64,000 nucleotides of DNA, from assembly GCA_022496205.1 (NCBI GenBank), contig WTXD01000001.1, positions 1,302,001 to 1,366,000 of the forward strand, in the 5' to 3' direction. A program made the position numbers and the translations under genes. Below are positions 46,852 through 56,472 of the stretch, piece by piece (positions within the stretch are counted from its first letter, which is position 1; every line of letters starts with the position of its first letter). A model generated the notes under the pieces. The model did not search any database. It saw only the letters and a program-made list of their open reading frames with translations, and had not been told where the DNA came from. Source of the stretch: Gloeopeniophorella convolvens (lineage: Eukaryota; Basidiomycota; Agaricomycetes; Russulales).

Positions 46852-49800
46852 TCAACCATCACTCAGTCGACTTTGGATACCCGATCCACTCCAAGAACCG
46901 CCTTTGCTTGGTTGGGAGCCCCGTCTGGGCTGAGCGCCGCCACTGGGCGCGCCACCGTTCCCGCCGAGAGTCCTGCCCGCCCCTTGGTGACCATCTGAGC
47001 CGAAGAGATCCGCGCCGAACAGTCCTTCGTCGAACCCACCCATTCCTCCCATTCCTCCCATTCCGCCCTGACTGCCTAAGCCGCCGAAGGCTCTCAGACC
47101 ACCAAAGCCGCCCATTCCACCCGCACCCAGCGCACCCATGCCCCCAGCTCCAAGGCCGCCCATGCCGCCAGAGCCAGGACCGCCCATGCCACCCATGCGC
47201 AAGGGCTCGTTCGCTCGCTTGCCGATGCCTCCTAGACCTCCTCCGGAGAACCGAGGAAAGCCGGTGGCACCGCCCTTGCCGAGTCCACCGAGCCCAGAGC
47301 CATCGTCGCCGAGCATGCTCTTCGGGACTGGGAAGTCCATGAACCCCATCCCGGGAAGTTTGCGCTGCCCCAGGCTTCCCGGCTTGTATATCTCTTCGTC
47401 GGCCATCTTGGATGCAGGGACGTCGGGTGCTTTGCCTTTGCCCTTGTCCATAAGAGGTGCGGGGAAGCTGCCTTGCACTCCAAGAGAGGAAGAAGGTAGG
47501 TAGGAGGATGTGAGGGAAGAGGGTGCAGCCAAGCTCTGGACGCTCTGCGTAGTCTGCGGGGGTGCGGCGGCGCTGTCCGAGTCCAACCATACACTAGTCT
47601 CCTTCTGGAACGGGTTGCCGCATCCTTTGCGCCTGCCGCCCCTGCGAGGCTGGGGCGTGAAAACGTCTTCGTCAGGCTGTCCTCCAAGACCCTTCAATTC
47701 CATCAACCATGGCAGCGTCTCCTCGTCATCCATCTCCATCTCGCGTAACCGCATGACGACGTCCATCAGCAGCATCTTCAGGTGGGGTGTGTACATGGAG
47801 TCATTCGCGGTGCCCTTCCTCCAGCGCTGCACTTCCACTGCTTCCTTCGCGTATCTTAGCGCAGCTTCCGCGCGTGAGGTGCATGCGAGGCTGGATGATG
47901 CCAACGAGAGGGAGAAGAGGAGATCGAGGGAGTACTTGTCAGGGTCCTCGTCCCTCGCTTCTCGGAAGTACTGGACAGCCTCTTCCGCATACGTAGCCGC
48001 TTCCTCGTTCTTGTCGAGCTCCAACAGGCGGTCCGCATAGAGGTGCAATGCGTTGCCTAGACCAGCAGAATCGACGGGCTGTACCGTGCGGAATACGTCA
48101 ACCGCAGACTGCGCGAGCTGGAGGTCAGCAAGGTCTACTTTCTTCTTGTCGGCAGAGCGGTATTTCGCCAAGTGGTGGAGTGCGTAGGCCAATTGACGCG
48201 CAAGAGGGCGGGCCGATGTGTGGAGTTCCTGGTAGAGTTCGACTGCTTCCTTTGCTAGCACGAACGAGTCAAGCCCGCGCTTCACCTTCAAGAGCAGATG
48301 CGAATGGGTGGATAGAGCTGATGCGAGGATGAGGGAGTACGTGTGGCGGTCCACGGAGATGCTACGGAGGTGTAAGATCGCCTCGTTGCTAGAGACGTGG
48401 GCCATATCGTCTTGAGCCTGGGAGGAGAGCAACTGGGCCTTGACGAGGAGCGCCCCACCTAGGATTCCCCGTGAGTCGGTACCCAATTGGGTACGAGACA
48501 GTTCGATGGCCTTCTCCGCCGCGGCTAGGGCTGCCTCGTTGTCAGACTCGCGGGACATCTGTGCGAGAGACAACTGAGCCAACGCGAGGAGGGATTTCAT
48601 GCGTGGCTGCGAATCGATTCTCCCGTTGAGGAGTTCGGTGAGCTCGAATGCCACGGCAGTAGCTTCAACTGCCTTCCCAACCGCGCCGAGCAGAACAGCA
48701 TGGTGGAACAGAGCATACGGCAAGTCCGGAACGGTTGTCCCATAGAGTTCCTCGTGTGCCTTGAGGAGTCCTACTGCCTCGGAGGCTGCCTCGATGGCTT
48801 CGTCGTGGCTCTTGACTTCGCCAAAAATGTGAGCGCGTAGGGAAAGGAGAGCAGCAAACTCGACGCGATACGCGTCTAACCCCCTCTCGTGGCTCTCCCT
48901 GTGGAAGACGAGTGCCTGCTCAGACGCGTCAAGGGCGAAGCCGTGGAACCCCAAATCACTGAGCGCTTGGGCGAGGTCAGATGCCCGGGCAGCGAACTCC
49001 ATCTTGTCCTCCGTGGAACCGAGAGACTCCAGGACGTCGAAGCAATCCATGGCCTTTGTGAATGCGGCGTCGCCGTCGTTGCTCGGATCACCAGCGGGGC
49101 AATAGATCACTGAGGAAGATGTGAAATAGCCGTCTGGGGAAGCGAAGTCGGCAGTGGAGAGCGATGCACAGAGCAACAGGAGACTGATTTCGGCGCGTCT
49201 GAATGCAGCGATGTGCGTTTGTTCTGTGGCGGAGACCGGCGTAACTTGTCCACCCTAGACCCGGAAATCAGCCGCTGCGCTCCAAAAAGTAGTTTCAATA
49301 CCTACATTCGAACGGGCAGTCCTCTTGAGAACATCGCCAACAAATAGCATCACGAATTGCTTCATGTCAGGGAAGTTAAGGCTCCAACGGCTCGTTGAGG
49401 TTGGCTCTGGAGACGAAGCAGGATGTTCGGCCTGGACATTCTCGACAGACACAATATCTGTACCCAGTGTAGGATCCACGGCAGGGGAGGAGACATCCAC
49501 AGCAGGGGCTTCTGGTAAGACGGCTGGGGTATCGACAGACTCGAGTTCGTCAACGCATTCGCCCGAATCTCCAGTAGCGGCCTGTTTATGGTCGCCCGGC
49601 TGACTGTGTTGCACCTCAATCTTCGGGACGTCTTCTGCGACGGTCTGCACAATAGCATCCATTGCTGTGGGCACATCCTCCTCGGGAGTCTGAACACCAG
49701 CCTCCCGTACATCAGCTTCGGCGTTGGATGCAGCCGCTTCTGGGACCTCCGGTCCGAGCGCTTCTGAAGCTTGAGTGACACTTGTTTCATGGATCTCGTA

Positions 49801-50554
49801 CTCTTCTGCTTTAGAGACCTCTGGCTCTGTTGCTCCAAGGGCCTCTGACTCTGGTGCTTCGAAAACCTCCAGCTCGGCAGCCTGGATGCCTTGATCGATG
49901 ACTTCGGGGACAGCGAGGACAGGGGGTTTCACAGCAGGAACGACAGACTTGCAGATGCTCTGAGTATAAAGCAGAACCGCCAATGGAAGGAGGCTCACCT
50001 TGACCGAACCATTGATCGCATCGATTCTCTTCGACATTTCTTCCAGCGCGTGGTGAATAGCCATGAGGGTGGACCACATAGAAAGAACGAGGTTGCCCAG
50101 GAGGAAGACGATGAGTAAGATAGAAGCGAAGTCCTCCGTGTATTTTTGCGTCCACTTGACGAAGGTAGACTGCATGCACCTGTGCACGACCTGTCAACCC
50201 TGGGTAGCAGACACAGGTACCCTTCCGCGCACCACACGAAGACCGTAGTCAGGATAGAGTTTGCATTTGGGACGATGTTTGTATACCAACGACTCCATCC
50301 CCTGGGAGCCGACGGGGCATCGCTACGACAGAGAAGGTAAGATACACCAACAGAACCAATAAAGGAGGCGCACCATTGAGCGGCGTTGATTCCAAACAGG
50401 TTGTCGCTGCTGAGCAGCTCCTGAATCACGCCTGTAATTGCTGGAGACTGTGACTGCCCCTGATGGCCGGTAAGTTCAAACTGAAACAGAACAAAGCAAC
50501 TGTGCCCACCGAACGCGGGGCAGCTTGCAGCGTTGGAGGGCTAGAGGTGTTCAT
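46852..50554 (-). CDS. Membrane-anchored TPR protein with Gly/Met-rich tail
   Basis: Exons (minus) 50554-50510, 50459-50374, 50322-50238, 50190-49306 and 49254-46852; 1167 aa. N-terminus MNTSSPPTLQAAPRSGQSQS; then LTTVFVVHRCMQSTFVKW and a clear membrane segment, ILLIVFLLGNLVLSMWSTL. An acidic Pro/Glu/Val-rich linker spans about residues 150-350. After the last intron come many tetratricopeptide-like helix pairs (such as ALDASEQALVFHRES, AIEAASEAVGLLKAHEE, YAEEAVQYFREARDEDPDKY). The final ~200 residues have a run of GGMGGLGAGG-type repeats. The last intron (51 nt, phase 0) has its in-frame stop TAG at the acceptor itself, so the two halves could be mistaken for two genes. No ATG lies between that stop and the first TPR-half residues, which favours one gene. 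TPRs bind partner proteins; the specific role is unknown. Confidence 0.6.
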
Positions 50555-51563
50555 GACAGAAGCGTCAAGCGAAAAACCCAGGTTGAAGGTTGGAAGATTT
50601 TATATTCGAGTGAGCTCTGGCTGTACTCACGCAGCCACGAAACGCGTTCGTCCCAATATTCATGTTGTTAGACTCCTGCATTCGATCGTCAATTGAAGGC
50701 TGTGTACGCCTCTGCGAATGAGGACCATAGAGCGGCGGCGGTATTGGGTGGATGTCGACTGAAGGGATGTAGGTATCTCGTGATCTGGGAGGACGGTGGG
50801 AAGAAAAATAGGATTGAAAACACTCTTCAGTGGGCGACCGTGCAGCTTCTTCCGTCAGCTTCTCGGGGAAGACTAAGCGTATCGGTCTAGATGCGTCCTC
50901 AAAACAAAGATCCGCCGGCCGTATGGCGCATGCCTCCGGGAGAAGAACACAGCAAAGGAAAGGCAGTACGGAGTATGGAGTGAAGGTGAAGGTGAAGGTG
51001 AAGAGAGGTGCACGCGACCTCGGGCACGTTCCTAGGAGCATTGTCAAATCACGAGAAAGGCATGTCGGCACGGGGTTGTTAATGCCCAGAGCTGGGCGTG
51101 GTTACGCTAGCTAGTAGGTCCATGGTGCCAAAGGTACTAATCCGGGACATACGGCAGGCGAGGCTTTTGACAAGGAGGTTGAACGAGGAGAACTAAGGAA
51201 GAGGAGTCGGAGCTCGGTCGGACTTTGCGCTCGCAGCCAATGCTCGGCAAACGCCGACCCAGTGGCCTCTCAACGTCAACCATTAATCAAATTTCAAGGC
51301 TATCGAAACCAGCTGCAGCTTGTGCACTATAACGTTGTTCTCCTAGGACAGCACCCTCGCGAGGCATCCAGATATCTGTCTGCCGATCATGTTCTCCGCC
51401 TTCTCCGGCGTTCTGACAAGATTTAGACATATGTACCACGGTCCACCGCCTCCGGAACTGGTCCAGGAATACCACCACGAGAGCCCCGCTTTGGCCTCCT
51501 CACTAGACCCTTGTCGCGGCGGCATCGGGCCTTAGTACATCGCTCCGCCCACAGTCATCCCTA
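50555..51563. other. Intergenic, left of the MITE
   Basis: About 1 kb upstream of the membrane-TPR gene. It includes a short GTGAAG hexamer run. No gene signal. Confidence 0.4.
50980..51004 (+). repeat. (GTGAAG)n microsatellite
   Basis: Four tandem GTGAAG units, read as GAGTGAAGGTGAAGGTGAAG and onward. Short, non-coding, probably of no functional weight. Confidence 0.8.
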
Positions 51564-51919
51564 CAGTCTAATCACTCTCCGTGGGTCACTCACTCTGCGT
51601 GGGTCACTTTCCTAATCTGGCCCCAGATTACCATTTCTGGTAGCTCAGTCTCACGCCTGACACCTGTGGACAGCTGCTGTACGGGGCGAGAAAGACATCG
51701 CCAGAGGGTCTAGCTCAAGTCTGACTCTTCTGGAATCTTAACACACCCGACATAACATCATAAAATTTATATCCATGTATTTGCAGATACTGTGGGACGA
51801 CTACTAGACTATGCGCCATTCTCAAGTCAACAGATGTCAGAGGCCAAGCGTGAGACTGATTACCAGATTAGGCAGGTGACCCACGCAGAGTGAGTGACCC
51901 ACGGAGAGTGATTAGACTG
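51564..51919. mobile_element. TA-flanked inverted-repeat element (Tc1/mariner-type MITE)
   Basis: A 356-bp element with terminal inverted repeats: the left end reads CAGTCTAATCACTCTCCGTG and the right end is its reverse complement, ending CACGGAGAGTGATTAGACTG. The outer match is perfect for about 44 bp, continuing past two GTGGGTCAC motifs. It goes on with gaps to about 100 bp per side (CCTAATCTGG, CAGTCTCACGC and CTGACA...CTGT recur inverted). A TA dinucleotide flanks each side (51562-51563 and 51920-51921), matching the TA target-site duplication of Tc1/mariner transposons, whose ends often begin CAGT. It has no coding capacity, so it would depend on a transposase made elsewhere. Confidence 0.85.
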
Positions 51920-53194
51920 TACACTCACGCGCTGCGAGCGCCTGTCTCTCTGCCGCCGTCGCCTATTTCCCCCGAGTACACCAGGCGACGCTTCAGCCGC
52001 CTCCGTCGAAGCGCAGAGCTGGCTCCCCGGACCTTCCAGCGCGTGATCCTAGGAAAGAATGCTCACAACACTGAACCAGGGCTCAGCGCTCAGGCGCGCT
52101 GCAGGCGTGGTAGCAACGTGCCCCGCACAAGTCTCCAGCCTAAGCACGCCCGCACGACCTCATGCGCGTAATCCCCGGCGCACAGCCGCCTGCAACCCCA
52201 GCACACAGCGCCCACACGCAAGATGAAAGTAAATGCCGTGCATGCTCGAGTGCATCACCTGGGTCGTCCTTGGATTGCGCTGGCCGCCGGCACCCGCAGG
52301 GCGCAGTCAATGCGCAAAGCCATCAAAGACCGATCTGGGTGCCCGGCTGCACCGCACGCCGGCTGTTGCAGAGAACGAAAAATCCACATACATACTCTAG
52401 TGACATAGTTGGGACCTCGGCTCGGCGCCGCAAACCGTATGCTCAGTAGCGTGCCCTGCGCGTCTGAGCTCCCCTGCTCAATCACGCCTCGATCCGCCTC
52501 CCTGCTTGGTTGCTGATCGCACTAACCTGTTATATTCGATGTGTACCATGCAGCAGGCTGTTTTCTAACACTAAACGGTCGGCAGGCGGATTCTTCCCCT
52601 AGCGGTCAGGGACACGGTGTAGGATCCATTTCATCCGCAGCACGAGCTGGCACGCCCACTGCACGCGCCTGCCATCACCGGTGGGGATCTCTGCCACGAT
52701 AGTCCACGGCCACCTGAGTGCTTGCAGTGCCAGTCCTCTTTGTACGCATTCCAGCTTGGGTACTGTGCATAGTTACTGTACATAGGAGCGAATCAGCCAG
52801 ACTCGTGGCTTTGTTCAAATTGATGACACCCCACAGAAAGTGATGCTAAGCATACGCCGGGGCGAATCGCGGCCACCGATTGTGTACTGCACCTGTGCAC
52901 ACCGACTCCGAGTCGTACTGAGTATACTTATGTACTCGAGTATGTACTCTACATAACGTGACCGCACCATGGGCGCACTTGCCCCAACCAACAATGACTT
53001 ACGTTCCCTTACGTCGCTGATCAACCCAGGCTTCACTTCGGGTAGAGATAAAAGGAGTGCCCTAGTTCTCATGCCCAAGTTCACTTCCAATCTACGACTT
53101 ACCAAAGGAAGCATAGTAACGAAGTCGGGTCAGGGTGCACGCTAGGTGAGCCTTCGGGCGTATTGGGCACGATGAACAATGCTGAGCAGCACAG
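51920..53194. other. Intergenic, right of the MITE
   Basis: About 1.3 kb leading to the F-box-like gene at 53195. Short frames only. A weak TATA-like GATAAAAGG occurs near 53,047, about 145 bases before the ATG. Confidence 0.35.
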
Positions 53195-54790
53195 ATGTCT
53201 GACCTGATCGAGAGCTCCAGCAACCCGGGCGCACAGCGCACGCAGCACGCCCCGCCTTCCCCCATATCTACTCTCCCAGTCGAGGCTTTGGAGAGCATTT
53301 TCTTCCACGTCCGCACCATACAAGACCGCGGCGGCCGGCCGGAATATCTGCCTCCCAGATCGGACGGGTGCCTTTCATGGACCGCACTCAGCCAAGTCTC
53401 GAGACACTGGCGTTGGATCGCGCACGGCTACAGCGAACTCTGGGAGCGCATCCCGCTGACGAGCGCGACATGGACCGAGGTCGCGCTCGAGCACTCCAAG
53501 CCCCGCTCCATCATCGTGCAGTGGCAGAAGGAGTTCGAAGCCGATAGGAGGGGCCCCTCCCCACGAGCGCTGCGCCTCGCACTGCGGGAGCTCCATCGCA
53601 TCCGTGTTCTCTCCCTCGAGGACCCTGGCAGGGAGCTGATAAAAGAATCTGATGGCCCCTTCGCAATGATGCTCGAAGTCATCCGGGCGCTGTACGCTCA
53701 AAGGGCGCCGCTCCTGCAGACGCTCCGGTTGATTGGCCCTCGCGGCTTCGCGGAGGTGTACAATCTACCCCGGTTCTTCGGCGGAGAGTGGCCATCCGGA
53801 CTCCGCACGCTGTACCTAGAGGAGGGATTTGTCGGCCTGCCACTGAGGCTCAATTCGGACCTATCATCTCTCTCTTTGGAGAAGTGCAACCTGCTGTGGA
53901 AGTCGGTGGAGGAGATGCTTGACACGCTCGAGGCCCTCCCCAACCTCGAGGTTCTCTCCATCGCTAAGGTTGCCCTCCACGGGAACAGCCAGCCCCAGGA
54001 GCTCGCGCGGCCTCCGACGGCCCTGCACAAGCTGCGGAGCTTCAGTATCTTCGGCTCAGCCCGGTCCATCGCCCTGATCATGAACTACCTCTCGCTCCCA
54101 GATGGCGCGGCGGTCCGCATCCGCGTGTCGTACTATTCCGGCAACGACGAAGAAATGGGCATGCTCGCGGCGTCGCTTAACCACCTCCACTCGTCCCGCA
54201 TCAACGCCAGGGCCACGTTCCGGCATCTCGCGGTCATCAGACACGACGCGGAGAGCGGCTACGACCGCTGGGCCGCGACGGGCGCTATCACGTTCGCGGG
54301 GGAGCCACTTCCAGACGTCCTCGAGGTCATTCCTCCGTATGGTTACCCGGGGTTCGCGCCGCAGCTGCTCTCTCTCTTGCCCATGCTGGCCTCCGTCGAC
54401 GCGCTTGAGGTATCCAGCCGGTGCATCCTGCACCTCAGCGTCTGGCTCTCCCCTCCTGGCGTCCTGGACACGATCCCGTGCGTCATACTCGTGGGCCCCG
54501 CTGCGCACGATATCCTCGTAGCGCTCACAGACATGGACACGCTGCTCGAGCGGTGGTCGCGGTTCCCCAAGACGACCGACTTGTGCGTGCGATCGCTGGG
54601 TGTCGACGCGGGACACGTGGAGCTGCTCAGGCATCTGTTGGGACACGGTGCTTCCTCCGGGCGTCCGCTGAGGATCTCGCTTGAGAAATGCACAGTGACG
54701 GAGGGCCTGGTGGAGATGCTGAGGCGGGGGTACGGCACGGAGATGGTGGCTTGGGATGAGATCACCGAGGCCGACGAGATACGTGAGTAG
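53195..54790 (+). CDS. F-box-like protein
   Basis: Single exon, 531 aa. The N-terminus has the mushroom F-box pattern: PISTLPVEALESIFFHVRTI, then LSWTALSQVSRHWRWIAHGYSELWERI (shown in parts: LSQVSRHWRWIAHGYSELW). This is followed by Leu-rich segments (LQTLRLIGPRGF, LRTLYLEEGFVGLPLRL, LSSLSLEKCNLLW, LPNLEVLSIAKVAL) that suggest an irregular LRR solenoid. Such proteins are abundant in Agaricomycetes and are expected to act as SCF ubiquitin-ligase receptors; the target is unknown. No intron and no membrane segment, unlike the F-box-like gene at 1331. Confidence 0.8.
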   Translation: MSDLIESSSNPGAQRTQHAPPSPISTLPVEALESIFFHVRTIQDRGGRPEYLPPRSDGCLSWTALSQVSRHWRWIAHGYSELWERIPLTSATWTEVALEHSKPRSIIVQWQKEFEADRRGPSPRALRLALRELHRIRVLSLEDPGRELIKESDGPFAMMLEVIRALYAQRAPLLQTLRLIGPRGFAEVYNLPRFFGGEWPSGLRTLYLEEGFVGLPLRLNSDLSSLSLEKCNLLWKSVEEMLDTLEALPNLEVLSIAKVALHGNSQPQELARPPTALHKLRSFSIFGSARSIALIMNYLSLPDGAAVRIRVSYYSGNDEEMGMLAASLNHLHSSRINARATFRHLAVIRHDAESGYDRWAATGAITFAGEPLPDVLEVIPPYGYPGFAPQLLSLLPMLASVDALEVSSRCILHLSVWLSPPGVLDTIPCVILVGPAAHDILVALTDMDTLLERWSRFPKTTDLCVRSLGVDAGHVELLRHLLGHGASSGRPLRISLEKCTVTEGLVEMLRRGYGTEMVAWDEITEADEIRE

Positions 54791-55369
54791 AGCGGTTCAA
54801 TGCGAGGTACTGTAGTGGGGCTTACTTCATTGCAGCGCCTTCTAGGGAGAGGTGGACGATGTTTTGGTAGCTCAAGTACTCCCTCGACGGATCGTAGAGT
54901 GCACCCTAGATTGTCTTCGTTGCGTGCCAGGAAAAGCTGTCGTTCTCTTAAAGTCGGCCTCTAGTTGGGCCCGGACTGCACTGGGATTCGCGCTCGGATG
55001 GTGCCCCGTTCAGATCGCTTCCTACAAGCCCTCAGGATACTGTCCTGAGACTTTTCAGGGGTACGAGCAAAGCAAGACTCATTTCCACCATTTGCTTTCG
55101 GGTGGCTGTACTGCGTCGACGCCTCACTCGAGCACTCCGAGACGGTATCTGGATGAACAAATGGGGAGCAAGATCATCGCCCCGCCGATCGTGCCCCTAA
55201 AGACGGCAACCCTGCCAACGTACCCAGCCACAATTAATGACGACATTCCGCGCCTCCCGAAGCTCTAGCCCCTCCGCGACGATCTGCGCATCCCCGCAAC
55301 GATCTGCGTCTCCGCAACGATCTGCGCGTTTCTCCTTTCCTCCCACCATCACCACCCTTTCATTCCGCG
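54791..55369. other. Intergenic upstream of the DUF3140 gene
   Basis: 579 bases. The frame at 54852-55268 (plus) has no family resemblance. The last 100 bases hold a short tandem repeat. Confidence 0.4.
55273..55328 (+). repeat. Three copies of an ~18-20-bp repeat in the leader
   Basis: GATCTGCG recurs at 55281, 55301 and 55319 within CCGCAACGATCTGCG-like units. It lies about 40-100 bases before the ATG at 55370, probably in the promoter or 5' leader. Confidence 0.7.
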
Positions 55370-56269
55370 ATGGGCAAATCCGACGCCGAGGTCATCGCGC
55401 TGTTCAACGAGCAGGTCAACATGACGCCCGACGAGCTCGAGGCGTGGCTCGACGATCCACAGAGCGCCAAGGCGGGCACGGGCGTCGGGCTCGAGAGCGG
55501 GCGGCGCATCGTCGAGATTCTGCGCAAGAACCCGAGCAAGGCGCCGGACGGGTACGACGAGGTGCGTGTGTCAGGCGGGCGTGCATATATGCGGCGGTGC
55601 TGATGGAACCGTGTGCAGGAAGACATGGCGCATATCCGAAAGGTGGTTGGGTGAGTCGAGGGTGTGCTACATATATGCGCTGGGCGGGCGAGCCTCACCC
55701 ATGATTCTAGTTACAATAGCCGCCACTTGGCGCAGGAAGGCCATCTGAAGGATACGAAAACGGCGGAGCAGCTCGAAGATACGAAGAGCACCATCAGGTA
55801 TGCCTCATTCTATCGCCACCCGGCGCATGTCCTGACCCTTAGCACGTAGCCTCAAAAACTGGGGCCACGTCTGTATCGTCCTTTGAGCCGCCCTCATTCA
55901 CGCTCATCGTGTCGCGTGACGCAGGACCCTGTCAAGGTCAAGCTGCAAGAGGAAGGGAAGGCCCCGGACGACAGCGAGGACCCGAAAGAAGCCAACGGCC
56001 ACAACGAGGCCGGCGTCGGCGATGACGCTGAGCTCGGCGATGAAGACGCCGAGGGCGACGAAGATGCCGAAGGCGAACTTGAGGACGCAGAGGCAGACGA
56101 CGCCGTGCCAGAAGCGCCCGACGAAGCCGAGGCTGGAGACAAGCGCAAGCGCAACGAAGCCCGCGTAGAGCAGCACGACGGGCAGGAGGCCAAGGCAGAC
56201 GAGGCGGACGCTGGCAGGCAACACAAAAAGCAGCACACAGAGGACGAGGCAAAGGAAGGAGAGGAATGA
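55370..56269 (+). CDS. DUF3140-like protein with acidic tail
   Basis: Five exons: 55370-55561, 55619-55650, 55711-55797, 55850-55868, 55925-56269; 224 aa. The N-terminal ~110 residues match the DUF3140 pattern: VIALFNEQVNMTPDELEAWL, ESGRRIVEILRKN, YDE then EDMAHIRKVVGYNSRHLAQE, and a last piece, STISLKNWGHDP, across a 19-nt microexon. The C-terminal half is very acidic (Glu/Asp/Ala repeats) with a basic island (DKRKRNEAR), typical of nuclear or chromatin-associated tails. DUF3140 has no settled function; DNA binding has been suggested for the family. The 3' end converges with the Lam-like gene. Confidence 0.75.
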
Positions 56270-56472
56270 GCGCCACCGCGGTCTCGGATGTATATTTGCA
56301 CAGTTGGGCGTGCTCGCAATTACCATGTCAGATGCAGTTTTAATCACGCTCGACATCTGGTTCTCTGCTCACAGGCATGTATTGAGCCCGCACCACACCA
56401 ATAACCGCAAAGCGTATAAACAAACAAGCACCAAAAAAAAACAGGAACATCAACAGCCGTAGAGCGCGCGCG

